Source: Microbacterium croceum (GTDB taxonomy: Bacteria; Actinomycetota; Actinomycetes; Actinomycetales; Microbacteriaceae). From it: a stretch of 64,000 nt of DNA. A program made the translations under genes and the position numbers. This document shows, piece after piece, positions 33,490 to 43,338 of the stretch. Below the pieces are notes generated by a model that ran no database searches, was not told the origin of the DNA, and was given only the letters and a program-made list of their open reading frames with translations. The DNA lies in contig NZ_JAHWXN010000001.1 in the NCBI RefSeq assembly GCF_023091245.1, forward strand, positions 248,001 through 312,000. The letters run 5' to 3'. Within the stretch, counting starts at the first letter, position 1, and each line of letters opens with the position of its first letter.

Positions 33490-35141
33490 TTCTCGTTCTC
33501 CTTGGAGTTCTTGCGCGCCTTGCGGGTCGCACGGGCAGATGTGTCGACGCTGCGGACCGTCGAGGTCAGCAGGTCGGGGTTCGCGGCGAGCTCGTCGTGG
33601 GCCTTCTCGATCTGCACGATGCTCTCGTCGGGCAGGATCGAGTCCTCGAGCGAGGCACGCTGGTCACGGGGCTTGCGGGCGGCGCGGATCGCGGGCATCA
33701 CGATCGACAGCACCGCGAGGGCCAGCAGCACGAGGGCGATCGGGCTCACGACCTCGAAGAACCCACGCGTCGGCAGGATCGCGAGCGTGCGGGCGAGGTT
33801 CTCCTCGGCGAGCGGGCCGAGGAGCAGACCCAGCACCACGGGACCGGCCGGCACCTGCATCCGCTTGAGCAGCACGCCGATCACACCGAAGACCAGCATC
33901 GTGACCACGGTCGAGAGGCTGTTCGAGGTGGCGTAGGTGCCGATGATGCAGAAGATCAGGATGCCGCTCCACAGGTACGGCTGCGGCACGTCGAGCAGCT
34001 TCACCATGCCCTTCATGCGCACCAGGCTCAGCGCGAGCGACAGGATCGTGGCGACCAGCATGATGCCGACGATCGAGACGACGAGGTCGGGGCGGTTCGT
34101 GAACAGCGTCGGGCCGGGGGTGATGCCCCAGATGATCATCGATCCGATCATGACCGCCATGACCGAGTCGCCGGGGATGCCGAGCGCCATGGTCGTGGTG
34201 AGCGATCCGCCGAGCGTGGCACTGGAGGCGGTGTCGGAGGCGGCGACGCCCTCGATCGATCCCTTGCCGAACATCTCGGGGTGCTTCGACACCTTGCGGG
34301 CACGCTCCCACCCGATGAGTCCGGCGATGTCGCCGCCGGCTGCGGGGATGAGCCCGACGCCGAGGCCGACCGCGCCGCCGACCGCCGTGGCGCGGCCGCT
34401 CTGCTTCAGCTCGGACCGGTTCGGCCACCAGCGGCCGAGGCTCGAGATGGGACGCACGTTCGACGTGCGGTACGTGAGCAGCTGGTCGAACAGCTCGGCG
34501 ATGCCGAAGAGACCGATGATCACGGCGATGAAGTTCACGCCCTCGACCAGTTCGAGCACGCCGAAGGTGAAGCGCTGATCCGCGGTCGCGGCGTACGTGC
34601 CGACCGTGCCGAGCATGAGGCCGAAGAGTCCGGCCAGGATGCCCTTGAGCATCGACTTCGACGAGATGCCGATCATGATCGAGATTCCGAACACGACCAG
34701 CGCGAACAGCTCGGGCGACTTGAAGTAGTCGCGGGCGAAGCTGGCGATCGGCACGGCGGCGACCGAGAACAGCACGAGCGAGGCGAGGATGCCGACGGCC
34801 GAGACGATCGCGGAGATCGTCAGCGCGAGGCCGGCCCTCCCCTGCTTGGCCATGGGGTATCCGTCGAGGGTGGTCGCGATGGAGGCCGGAGTGCCCGGCG
34901 TGTTGATGAGGATCGAGGGCACCCGGTCGCCGAAGTTCGCGGCGACGTAGATCGTCAGCAGCACCGCGAGGCCCTGCACGGGTTCCAGTGTCATCGTGAA
35001 GCCGGCGGCGAGGGCGACCGCCATGGTCGCGGTGATGCCGGGGAAGGCTCCCACCATGAAGCCGAGCACGAGGCCGACCAGCATGTAGAGCAGGATCGAG
35101 ATGTCGAGGAGCGAGTTCAGCCCCTCCATGAGCGCGTTCAC
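33486..35141 (-). CDS. tctA: Tripartite tricarboxylate transporter large permease TctA
   Basis: 551 residues, about 11-12 membrane helices. Typical TctA words are LVGLVLGFMVGAFPGITATMAVALAAGFT, GDRVPSILINTPGTPASIATTLDGYPMAKQGRAGLAL and GLIPAAGGDIAGLIGWERARKVSKHPEMFGKGSIEGVAASDTASSA. It moves a carboxylate with ion coupling, fed by the binding protein TctC. The GTG start overlaps the TctB stop (GTGA) and gives MNALMEGLNSLLDIS. A longer in-frame start upstream would cut far into tctB and is rejected. The C-terminal 60 residues are a charged cytoplasmic tail ending in RATRKARKNSKENEK. Confidence 0.92.
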   Translation of the reverse strand: MNALMEGLNSLLDISILLYMLVGLVLGFMVGAFPGITATMAVALAAGFTMTLEPVQGLAVLLTIYVAANFGDRVPSILINTPGTPASIATTLDGYPMAKQGRAGLALTISAIVSAVGILASLVLFSVAAVPIASFARDYFKSPELFALVVFGISIMIGISSKSMLKGILAGLFGLMLGTVGTYAATADQRFTFGVLELVEGVNFIAVIIGLFGIAELFDQLLTYRTSNVRPISSLGRWWPNRSELKQSGRATAVGGAVGLGVGLIPAAGGDIAGLIGWERARKVSKHPEMFGKGSIEGVAASDTASSATLGGSLTTTMALGIPGDSVMAVMIGSMIIWGITPGPTLFTNRPDLVVSIVGIMLVATILSLALSLVRMKGMVKLLDVPQPYLWSGILIFCIIGTYATSNSLSTVVTMLVFGVIGVLLKRMQVPAGPVVLGLLLGPLAEENLARTLAILPTRGFFEVVSPIALVLLALAVLSIVMPAIRAARKPRDQRASLEDSILPDESIVQIEKAHDELAANPDLLTSTVRSVDTSARATRKARKNSKENEK

Positions 35142-35677
35142 AGGGGAATCCTCAGGAGCATGCCGAACACGACGTAGACGAACGCCGTGACGGAGGCGGA
35201 GTAGATGATCAGGCTCAGCCAGCGACGGTGGCCGTAGAGGAGCATGAGGGCGGCCATCAGGAGAGCGGCGGCGACGGGGAAGACCTCGATGCGGTAGCCG
35301 AAGAGGATGACGGTGCTGAGCGACCACACGGCGATGAAGGCGCCGGTGATGGCGAGCGTGGCGATGACGCGGACGTAGCCGCCCGGCTGGATGCGCTCGA
35401 GGTCTTCTCGGGTGGGCGCAGGGCGGGTGAGCGCGATGGCGAGCAGCGCGATCGCGACGACGACGCCGGTGATGCCGATCACGAGCGGCCAGAACCGGGC
35501 GTCGATCTGTCCGGGGGCTACTTCCCGGCGCAGCGAGATCTGCGTGGTGAGGAACAGGTAGCCGGCGGTGAACGCCAGCGCGACGACGGCGAAGGCGATC
35601 TCCAGGCGCCGCGAGGCGGGGGCGCCCTGGTACTGGTCCTGCCCTGCGGTCTCGACCGGGGTCTCGGAGGGGGACAT
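35138..35677 (-). CDS. tctB: Tripartite tricarboxylate transporter small permease TctB
   Basis: 179 residues with four predicted membrane helices, the layout of TctB subunits. The first helix is LEIAFAVVALAFTAGYLFLTTQ, followed by ARFWPLVIGITGVVVAIALL as in the family. Its function in the complex is structural. It sits between tctC and tctA, and its stop overlaps the tctA GTG. Confidence 0.85.
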   Translation of the reverse strand: MSPSETPVETAGQDQYQGAPASRRLEIAFAVVALAFTAGYLFLTTQISLRREVAPGQIDARFWPLVIGITGVVVAIALLAIALTRPAPTREDLERIQPGGYVRVIATLAITGAFIAVWSLSTVILFGYRIEVFPVAAALLMAALMLLYGHRRWLSLIIYSASVTAFVYVVFGMLLRIPL

Positions 35678-35709
35678 GATGCTCCTTGCGTGAACGGAGT
35701 GCGAGTCGC

Positions 35710-35743
35710 GCTGCGGGGCCGGCGATGAGTCCGGCCCCGCAGC
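35710..35743 (-). terminator. Intercistronic stem-loop after tctC
   Basis: 13-bp perfect arms (GCTGCGGGGCCGG with CCGGCCCCGCAGC) around an 8-base loop, no T-run. It separates the abundant binding protein tctC from the permease genes. Confidence 0.65.
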
Positions 35744-35759
35744 GTCGGAGTCTCGGCGC

Positions 35760-36728
35760 TCAGCCCAACAGGTCCTTGAACAGCGTGAACTGCTCGTCGA
35801 CGAAGGTGGTCCACTCGGCGGAGTCGCGGTAGACGACCAGGTTGCCCGCGTCCTTCTGGAACTGCTGGTAGGTGTCGGACTCGACGGCTTCCTTGACGGC
35901 GGCCTCGAGCTCGCTCTTCACATCGTCCGGCAGACCCTTCGGGGCGTAGATGCCGCCCCAGCCGCCGAACACGACGTCTTCGCCGATGGCCTCGTCGACC
36001 GTGGGCACGTCTTCTGCGTCGGGGTGCCGCTCGTCGTTCATGACGGCGAGGATGCGCACGGCCTCGCCCTGCGCGAGCGCCTCGCCGAGTCCGGAGACGG
36101 CGGCGACGGTCTCGCCCGAGGCGGCAGCGGCGACCGCGGTCGCACCACCGTCGTAGGGGACGGGGGTGAAGGTGGCGTCGGTGGCGGTGCCGAGGCCGAC
36201 GGTCGCGGCCTCCCAGATCGAGCCGGCGCCGGAGTTCGCGACCGTGACGGCTCCGGACTTCGCCTGAGCGACGAGGTCTTCCAACGACTCGATGCCACTG
36301 TTCGCACCGACCGTGATGACACCCGGCGCGAGCATGATCTGGCCGAGCAGGTCGAAGTCCTCGGGGAGCACGTTGGCGCCCTGCGTGGTGTTCAGCATCG
36401 CGATCTCGACGGGGGCGAAGCCGATGACGTAGCCGTCCGGGTCCTGCGCGCCGACGTACTCCATCGCGAGCGCGCCGGCGGCACCCGGCATGTTCTCGGG
36501 GATGATGCTGACGCCGAGGATCTTCTCGAGCTCGGTGGCCAGGGCACGCGACGAGAGGTCGGAGCCTCCGCCGGGGTTGGCCTGGATGATCAGGCGGATG
36601 TCGCTCTCGGGGAAGGTCGACGCGGCGTCCTCGCCCTCTTCGACCTTGGTGCAGGCCGAGACGATGAGAGCGGTGGCTGCGAGGGCGGCGATCGCGGCGG
36701 CCGCCCGGGTGATGCGCTTGCGGGGCAT
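35760..36728 (-). CDS. tctC: Tripartite tricarboxylate transporter binding lipoprotein TctC
   Basis: 322 residues. Signal peptide with basic start (MPRKRITRAAAAI) and lipobox VSAC (Cys about 26). Mature BugT/TctC fold: IRLIIQANPGGGSDLSSRALATELEKILG, a P-G-G-x-D-like loop for the carboxylate, then GAAGALAMEYVGAQDPDGYVIGFAP and GGWGGIYAPKGLPDDVKSELEAAVKEAVES. It captures an organic acid outside the membrane and hands it to TctAB. First gene of module C; the 28-bp GntR-type palindrome is 50 bp upstream. Confidence 0.92.
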   Translation of the reverse strand: MPRKRITRAAAAIAALAATALIVSACTKVEEGEDAASTFPESDIRLIIQANPGGGSDLSSRALATELEKILGVSIIPENMPGAAGALAMEYVGAQDPDGYVIGFAPVEIAMLNTTQGANVLPEDFDLLGQIMLAPGVITVGANSGIESLEDLVAQAKSGAVTVANSGAGSIWEAATVGLGTATDATFTPVPYDGGATAVAAAASGETVAAVSGLGEALAQGEAVRILAVMNDERHPDAEDVPTVDEAIGEDVVFGGWGGIYAPKGLPDDVKSELEAAVKEAVESDTYQQFQKDAGNLVVYRDSAEWTTFVDEQFTLFKDLLG

Positions 36729-36777
36729 CTTTGCTCCTCTACGTGGGTCGACCGTGTTGTCGACACCGCGAGGCTAT

Positions 36778-36805
36778 CAGTGTTGACTGTTAACAGTCAA
36801 CACTG
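36778..36805. promoter_or_regulatory. Perfect 28-bp palindromic operator before tctC
   Basis: CAGTGTTGACTGTT followed by its exact reverse complement, so TGTTGACTGTTAACAGTCAACA at its heart. It lies between the tctC start and the GntR stop. A related site precedes the GntR gene. Confidence 0.8.
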
Positions 36806-36807
36806 TC

Positions 36808-37476
36808 TCAGTGCGCGGGCCGGTCTTCGAGCTCGCTCAGCATCCGATCGCGCGCACCGTCGAGGTGCGCCGTGAGCACCTCCGCCGCCTGCTCCGGCGT
36901 GCCGCTGCGCATCACGTCCATGAGCTTCACGTGGTCGCCCGAGGACTCGTGCAGATCCTCATCGTGGTTGATGGTCACCTCGAGGAGTGCGGTGAACGTC
37001 GGCAGGTATTGCGCCCATGCGCCTTCCAGGCGCGGATGATCGGCGAGCGCATAGATCTGCGAGTGGAACTCGAGGTCGGCAGCCACGAACGCGGCGTGAT
37101 CACCCGCGTCGGCCGCCGCCCCCATGCGCCCCACCGCAGCGGCCATCGGCGCCCAGCGCGCGGCATCGTCGACACGCATGGCCCGCGAGAGCGCGAGCTG
37201 CTCGAGCGCGCCGCGCAGGCTGTAGAGCTGATCGACGTCGTCCTGCGTGAGGCCGACGATGTACACACCGCGCGGACGCTGTACCTCGATCAGCTTCTCG
37301 AAGCTGAGCTGCGTGAGGGCGTCGCGGATCGGACCGCGGCTCACGGCGAACTCCTCGGCGAGCGCCTCCTCGGTGATACGGGCCCCCGGCGCGAGCTCTC
37401 CACGCACGATACGGTGCCTGAGCACCTGAGCCACTTGGGCTCCGAGGGATTCTCCGCGCTTGACAGTCTGCGTCAC
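36808..37476 (-). CDS. GntR/FadR-subfamily regulator of the Tct operon
   Basis: 222 residues from the GTG at 37476, chosen because AGGAGG lies 5 bases before it; the upstream ATG would run through this site. GntR winged helix GAQVAQVLRHRIVRGELAPGARITEEALAEEFAVSRGPIRDALTQL (about 12-56) is followed by an FCD ligand domain with metal-site candidates in DLEFHSQIYALADHPRL and HVKLMDVMRSG. FCD proteins sense carboxylates or their derivatives. Palindromes sharing TGTTGACTGTT before its own start and before tctC make it the regulator of both (inference). Confidence 0.88.
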   Translation of the reverse strand: MTQTVKRGESLGAQVAQVLRHRIVRGELAPGARITEEALAEEFAVSRGPIRDALTQLSFEKLIEVQRPRGVYIVGLTQDDVDQLYSLRGALEQLALSRAMRVDDAARWAPMAAAVGRMGAAADAGDHAAFVAADLEFHSQIYALADHPRLEGAWAQYLPTFTALLEVTINHDEDLHESSGDHVKLMDVMRSGTPEQAAEVLTAHLDGARDRMLSELEDRPAH

Positions 37477-37484
37477 GGCGACCT

Positions 37485-37503
37485 CCTGTTGACTGTTGAC
37501 AGG
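37485..37503. promoter_or_regulatory. GntR operator at its own start
   Basis: CCTGTTGACTGTTGACAGG, sharing TGTTGACTGTT with the tctC palindrome. It includes part of the AGGAGG site on the minus strand, so binding here would block expression of the regulator. Confidence 0.65.
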
Positions 37504-37538
37504 ATACACACGTCGCCGCTGCGGGGCAGGATACGGGT

Positions 37539-37967
37539 TCAGCGACCGCCGCGCGGGCTCCAGAGCACGACCTCGGTCGAGCGGCGCAGACGTCGTCCGC
37601 TCGGCATCGGCACGACGCCGGATGAACCGGCGGCGAACACCCGCACGCCGGGACGGTTCTCCCGTTCGGAGCGCACGGCGGCTTCGAGCTCGGCGACGCG
37701 GCGGCGGAGCATCCGGTTCTCGTCTTCGAGGTCGAGCAGCCGCGCGATCGCGGGCAGGCTCACTCCCTCGGCCGAGAGCTGAGCGACCTGGCGCAGCTGC
37801 TCGATGTTGCGGGTGGAGTAGCGGCGCGAACCGCCCGACGTGCGACCGGGCACCACCAGCCCTATGCGGTCGTACTGGCGCAGGGTCTGCGGATGCATGC
37901 CCGCGAGCTCGGCCGCGGCGGCGATCGCGAACACCGGGGTGTCGGCATCCATGCGGCGTTCAGCCAT
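37539..37967 (-). CDS. hspR: HspR, MerR-family heat-shock repressor
   Basis: 142 residues. The MerR helix-turn-helix is FAIAAAAELAGMHPQTLRQYDRIGLVVPGRTSGGSRRYS (about 13-51), followed by a coiled coil LLDLEDENRMLRRRVAELEAAVRSE. HPQTLRQYDRIGLV is the hallmark of HspR. With DnaK as co-repressor it binds HAIR sites, and matching sites lie before clpB (728) and dnaK (41559 and 41612). The gene is the last of the dnaK-grpE-dnaJ-hspR operon, giving negative feedback. The C-terminus is basic and extended (GRRLRRSTEVVLWSPRGGR). Initiation at Met6 is also possible. Confidence 0.93.
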   Translation of the reverse strand: MAERRMDADTPVFAIAAAAELAGMHPQTLRQYDRIGLVVPGRTSGGSRRYSTRNIEQLRQVAQLSAEGVSLPAIARLLDLEDENRMLRRRVAELEAAVRSERENRPGVRVFAAGSSGVVPMPSGRRLRRSTEVVLWSPRGGR

Positions 37968-38000
37968 GGCCCTCCACCTCCTGCCCCGGTGTCGCGTTCA

Positions 38001-38984
38001 TCATCGCCGCGCCTTCGCCATCAGCTCGGCCCGCGGGTTCTCCGTGGGCTCGAGCGCCTGGTACTTCTCCAGCGCTTCCCGGGCGGCATCATCGAGGTGC
38101 GAAGGCACCGCGACCTGCAGCTCGGCGAGCAGATCGCCGGTGCCCTTCGAGGTCTTGACCCCGCGTCCCTTGACGCGGAGCACACGCCCGGAGGGGGTAC
38201 CCGGTGCGACACGGAGCTTGACCGTGTCGCCACCGAGCGTGGGCACCTCGATCGTCGCGCCGAGGGCGGCCTCGGTGAAGGTCACCGGGACCGTCACCCG
38301 GAGGTTCAGCCCGTCACGGGTGAACACCGGATGCGGACGCACCGAGATCTGCACGACGATGTCGCCGTTGTCCCCGCCGTCTGGCGAGGGGCGACCCCGG
38401 CCGCGCAGACGGATCTTCTGCCCGTCGGCGACCCCCGCGGGGATCTTCACCTTGAACGGCTTGCCGTCGTCACCCTGCAGCGAGATGGTCTCCCCCTGCA
38501 CGGCTGTGGCGAAGTCGAGCGTGGTGCGCGCGGTGACGTCGGCGCCGCGCTGCGGACCGCCGTATCCGCGGAATCCGCCGGACGTCTGCCCGAACCGACC
38601 GGAGCCGAAGGAACCGCCCTGACCCTGGTTGAACATCGCGAAGATGTCCTCGAAGTCAGCGGCCTGTCCGCCACGACTCTGACCGAAGCGGCTGAAGACG
38701 TCTTCGAACCCGCCGGCACCCGAGCCGCCCGCCGTGAAGCGGGCGCCAGAGCCCATCGCGCGGATCTCGTCGTACTCCTTGCGCTGGTCGGCGTCGGAGA
38801 GCACCGAATACGCCTCGCTGATCTCCTTGAACGTGGCCTCGGCCTTGGCATCACCCTGATTGGAGTCCGGGTGGTACTTGCGCGCGAGCTTGCGATACGC
38901 CTTCTTGAGCTCAGCCTCGCTGACGTCCTTCGAGACCCCGAGGGTCTTGTAGAAGTCCTTGTCGAACCAATCCTGGCTAGCCAT
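38001..38984 (-). CDS. dnaJ: DnaJ-family co-chaperone without zinc-finger domain
   Basis: 327 residues. J domain at 9-75 with HPD in ARKYHPDSNQGDAKAEATFKEISEAYSVL, then a Gly/Phe-rich linker (about 76-150), then the substrate-binding C-terminal beta domains (RGADVTARTTLDFATAVQGETISL). The four CxxCxGxG repeats of type I DnaJ are absent, so it is a type II (CbpA-like) Hsp40 although it sits in the position of DnaJ in the operon. It stimulates DnaK ATPase and delivers clients. It follows grpE by 7 bp and precedes hspR. Confidence 0.92.
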   Translation of the reverse strand: MASQDWFDKDFYKTLGVSKDVSEAELKKAYRKLARKYHPDSNQGDAKAEATFKEISEAYSVLSDADQRKEYDEIRAMGSGARFTAGGSGAGGFEDVFSRFGQSRGGQAADFEDIFAMFNQGQGGSFGSGRFGQTSGGFRGYGGPQRGADVTARTTLDFATAVQGETISLQGDDGKPFKVKIPAGVADGQKIRLRGRGRPSPDGGDNGDIVVQISVRPHPVFTRDGLNLRVTVPVTFTEAALGATIEVPTLGGDTVKLRVAPGTPSGRVLRVKGRGVKTSKGTGDLLAELQVAVPSHLDDAAREALEKYQALEPTENPRAELMAKARR

Positions 38985-38991
38985 TGATCAC

Positions 38992-39630
38992 CTACTCTGC
39001 AGGGACAGCGACGACGACCTTCGCAGGACGCAGCTCGACGTCTCCGAGGCGGTAGCCCACCTCGATGACCTCGAGGATCGTGGTCTTCTCGGCGCCAGGG
39101 GTGGGCTGCTGGAAGATCGCCTCGTGGCGCTGAGGGTCGAATTCCTCACCCTTCTCGCCGTACGAGACCACACCGAGGCGCTCCACGACCGCTCGCACCT
39201 TCTCGGCGATCGCCGCGAAGGGGGTGCCCTCCACGAGATCGCCGTGCTGATCGGCACGATCGAGATCGTCGAGCACCGGCACCAGGCCCTTGGCCGCCTC
39301 GCCCTTCGCGCGCTCGACCTCCAGCTGACGCTGGTCCTCGGTGCGGCGACGGTAGTTGGCGTACTCGGCCTGGAGGCGCTTGAGGTCGTTCAGCAGCGTC
39401 GACTCGAGGTCGGCGAGCACGGCATCCTCCGCAGCGGCTTCACCGGTCTGCGTCGCGCCGAGGATGTCGTCGACCGTGAGGTCGTCGTCAGAGCCCTCGG
39501 CCGCAGCGGCCTCGGTGGAGTCGGGGTTCTGCGGCGCGGGGCCGGATGCCTGAGCATCCGACCCCTCACCGTGAACCCCGCCCGCGTGCTGATCCTTGTC
39601 AGGCACTTCGTCGAAGTTCTTGTCCGTCAT
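38992..39630 (-). CDS. grpE: GrpE nucleotide exchange factor
   Basis: 212 residues. Acidic, disordered N-terminal 70 residues, then the long coiled helix ESTLLNDLKRLQAEYANYRRRTEDQRQLEVERAKGEAAKGLVPVLDDLDRADQ and the beta head with the GrpE signature VLEVIEVGYRLGDVELRPAKVVVAVP. Releases ADP from DnaK. It starts 2 bp after the dnaK stop in a tightly packed operon. Confidence 0.94.
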   Translation of the reverse strand: MTDKNFDEVPDKDQHAGGVHGEGSDAQASGPAPQNPDSTEAAAAEGSDDDLTVDDILGATQTGEAAAEDAVLADLESTLLNDLKRLQAEYANYRRRTEDQRQLEVERAKGEAAKGLVPVLDDLDRADQHGDLVEGTPFAAIAEKVRAVVERLGVVSYGEKGEEFDPQRHEAIFQQPTPGAEKTTILEVIEVGYRLGDVELRPAKVVVAVPAE

Positions 39631-39632
39631 GA

Positions 39633-41549
<1,917 letters not shown>

Positions 41550-41558
41550 TCAGGGAAA

Positions 41559-41579
41559 CCTGAGTCGCGATGACTCAAC
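41559..41579. promoter_or_regulatory. HAIR operator 1 before dnaK
   Basis: CCTGAGT, seven bases, ACTCAAC: two mismatches to CTTGAGT-N7-ACTCAAG. Centred about 70 bp upstream of the dnaK ATG. Paired with a weaker site at 41612. Confidence 0.8.
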
Positions 41580-41611
41580 TGTACTCCGACCCTCGGATGC
41601 TGTCAAACAAA

Positions 41612-41632
41612 GTTGATATGAATTGGCTCAAC
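41612..41632. promoter_or_regulatory. Degenerate HAIR operator 2 before dnaK
   Basis: GTTGATA, seven bases, GCTCAAC. Outer GTTGA/TCAAC arms are intact while the inner bases deviate. Spacing of 53 bp from the first HAIR. It ends 2 bases before the stop codon of the HNH gene upstream. Confidence 0.55.
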
Positions 41633-41633
41633 T

Positions 41634-42944
41634 TTAGAACGGAGGCGCGATCGAGTCCCGGAACCTCACGGTGTTCGGCGGCTGCGGCCTGTCGACATAG
41701 GTTCGTCCGGCGGGACTCGTCCACGACAGAACCCCGCCGTCGAGGCGCTCCACGTGCCACGGGGTGTGATGCTTCAGCATGTGGTGTCGGCGACACAGGT
41801 GCGCGAGGTTCTGTTCCTGCGTCGCCCCGCCGAGCGCCGCATCGTGCGTGTGGTCGATGTCGCTCTCACTCGGAGACCGCCCGCACCCCGGGAATCGGCA
41901 TCGCTGATCCCTGGCTCGGAGGTGCCGCCGCAAGCGCGCACTCGGTCGATAGCGATCCACCGCGAGGACGGATCCGTCGACAGGGTCGGTGAGCACCCGA
42001 TCCCACCCGGATGCCGCACCCGCCAGCCGCCGCGCGGTGTCGATGTCGATCGGCACGCATCCGTCGAGTTCGGCGGCGACATCGTCACGCCCCACCATCG
42101 TCATCACGGGAATCGTCACGGAGATGTGAGCCGCGATGGCACTGAGCGCCCCCGCGTGCCCGTCATGTCCGGCAGGAGCACCGGTGAGCAACAGGTCGAG
42201 CGCGAGGTCGGCCCGGACCTGATCCACCGTGCGCCCGTCGACCGTCGCAGCGAGCGCATCGGGCTCAGCGGAACGACCGCCATCACGATCCGCGGCGTTC
42301 GCAGCCTTCACCGCGTCGGCCATGCCCGTCAGCCGATCGAACACCCCGTGCACCAGCGCGGCCGGGCCCAGCAGCCCCAGCTTCGCCATGCCGTCGGCCG
42401 CGTCCGTCACCCAGACGCCGCGCTGCTCGCGCGCATCGCGATGACGCTCGTCGAGCGACCGCGGCTGGAAGCGCTCGGCAGCGCGACGAGCCATCCGCCC
42501 CAGCCGGTTCGGGGACTCCACCTCGGCGAGGGCGATCATCTGAGTCGAGTAGGCGTCGCGATCATCCGCCGCATCGAGGTGCTCGGCCGCGTCGACGATC
42601 ACCCTCGCATGAGCCGCACTGATGCGCCCGGAGCCCTGCGCCGCCCAGACCAGCGGAAAGCGGGTCACCAGCCAGTCGGCGTCGACCATGCGCCGCTGGA
42701 TCGTGCGGTCGCTCATGCGCAGAGCAGTGGCCATCTCAGCCGCCACGGAGCGCGCCGTCATATCCGCTGCGTCGGGATGCTGCGCCTGATCGGCGACCTC
42801 GACCGCCCACCGCGAGCCCAGCGAGAGGATCCCATCTCGAGCCGCCTGCAGACTGCTGATCGTGCGCTCGACGGACTGCAGCAGGTCGACCAGCTCATCG
42901 AGCGTGGACACCTGCTCGCTCGTCGCATCCATCAGTGCCGTCAT
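41634..42944 (-). CDS. DUF222 / HNH endonuclease-type protein
   Basis: 436 residues: N-terminal DUF222-like helical domain, then a C-terminal HNH nuclease motif CRFPGCGRSPSESDIDHTHDAALGGATQEQNLAHLCRRHHMLKH, with Cys pair, DIDHT, N-L and HH. These repeat-family proteins occur in many copies in actinobacterial genomes, sometimes next to mobile elements; the biological role is unclear. The start ATG gives MTALMDATSEQV; the longer upstream frame is not conserved in type. It points toward dnaK and ends just before its HAIR operators. Confidence 0.8.
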   Translation of the reverse strand: MTALMDATSEQVSTLDELVDLLQSVERTISSLQAARDGILSLGSRWAVEVADQAQHPDAADMTARSVAAEMATALRMSDRTIQRRMVDADWLVTRFPLVWAAQGSGRISAAHARVIVDAAEHLDAADDRDAYSTQMIALAEVESPNRLGRMARRAAERFQPRSLDERHRDAREQRGVWVTDAADGMAKLGLLGPAALVHGVFDRLTGMADAVKAANAADRDGGRSAEPDALAATVDGRTVDQVRADLALDLLLTGAPAGHDGHAGALSAIAAHISVTIPVMTMVGRDDVAAELDGCVPIDIDTARRLAGAASGWDRVLTDPVDGSVLAVDRYRPSARLRRHLRARDQRCRFPGCGRSPSESDIDHTHDAALGGATQEQNLAHLCRRHHMLKHHTPWHVERLDGGVLSWTSPAGRTYVDRPQPPNTVRFRDSIAPPF

Positions 42945-43115
42945 GCCCTCAGTACAGCAGGGGCCACCGACATTGGAATCCCTGATCAGAGAGCAAATCC
43001 GAAATACTGGCATACGGTTCGGAGTTCGGCGTCCTGCAGGTGTCGGAGGTCGACATCGATACCGTGGCGGACGAGGCATGCGGCCGTGCCGTTCGCCCCG
43101 CGGAACAATGGCCCC
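42945..43115. other. Spacer without a recognisable gene
   Basis: 171 bp between the HNH gene start and the HAD fragment, in a 394-bp gene-poor stretch. No repeat copy or tRNA-like fold was seen; CATCGATACCG near 43055 is unexceptional. Confidence 0.5.
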
Positions 43116-43280
43116 ATGATCCGTGCCGTGCTCGTCGACCTCGACGGAGTGATCCGCCACGTCGCCCACGATCCCGGCCCATTCGTTCACAACTCCTCAA
43201 GAAGCCGGGCGCAGCCCCGGATCAGCCGCGTCCACCCGTCGCACACACGACAGCGGACCCCGGATCTTGAGGAGTTGTGA
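43116..43280 (+). pseudogene. HAD-type hydrolase start, truncated at a palindrome
   Basis: The ATG opens with MIRAVLVDLDGVIRHVAHDP, which is the N-terminal strand and DxDG-type catalytic motif of HAD phosphatases. After about 22 residues the frame enters the palindrome at 43185-43282, continues with unrelated basic residues and stops at 43280 (54 codons in all). The family needs roughly 200 residues, so this is a remnant; the remainder is not nearby. Confidence 0.5.
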
Positions 43281-43282
43281 AC
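43185..43282. repeat. 98-bp palindromic element with 18-bp perfect arms
   Basis: GTTCACAACTCCTCAAGA at the left end is the exact complement of the right end. The 62-bp interior has its own short GC-rich complementarity. It lies inside the HAD remnant and upstream of the cbiX-type gene. No coding capacity. Confidence 0.75.
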
Positions 43283-43338
43283 CGACATCTCACACGCCCG
43301 AAACATCCCGGTCACAGACCGCGCCTACAGTCGCCTTC

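Noticed and set aside
33597..35177. 526-codon plus-strand ORF with many His/Asp/Arg words
   Set aside because: Antisense of tctA. The composition is that of a reversed membrane protein, with no start site or homology-like motif.
42945..43190. Longer start for the HNH protein
   Set aside because: The extra 82 residues are Arg/Pro-rich and unlike the family; the ATG at 42944 gives a normal N-terminus.
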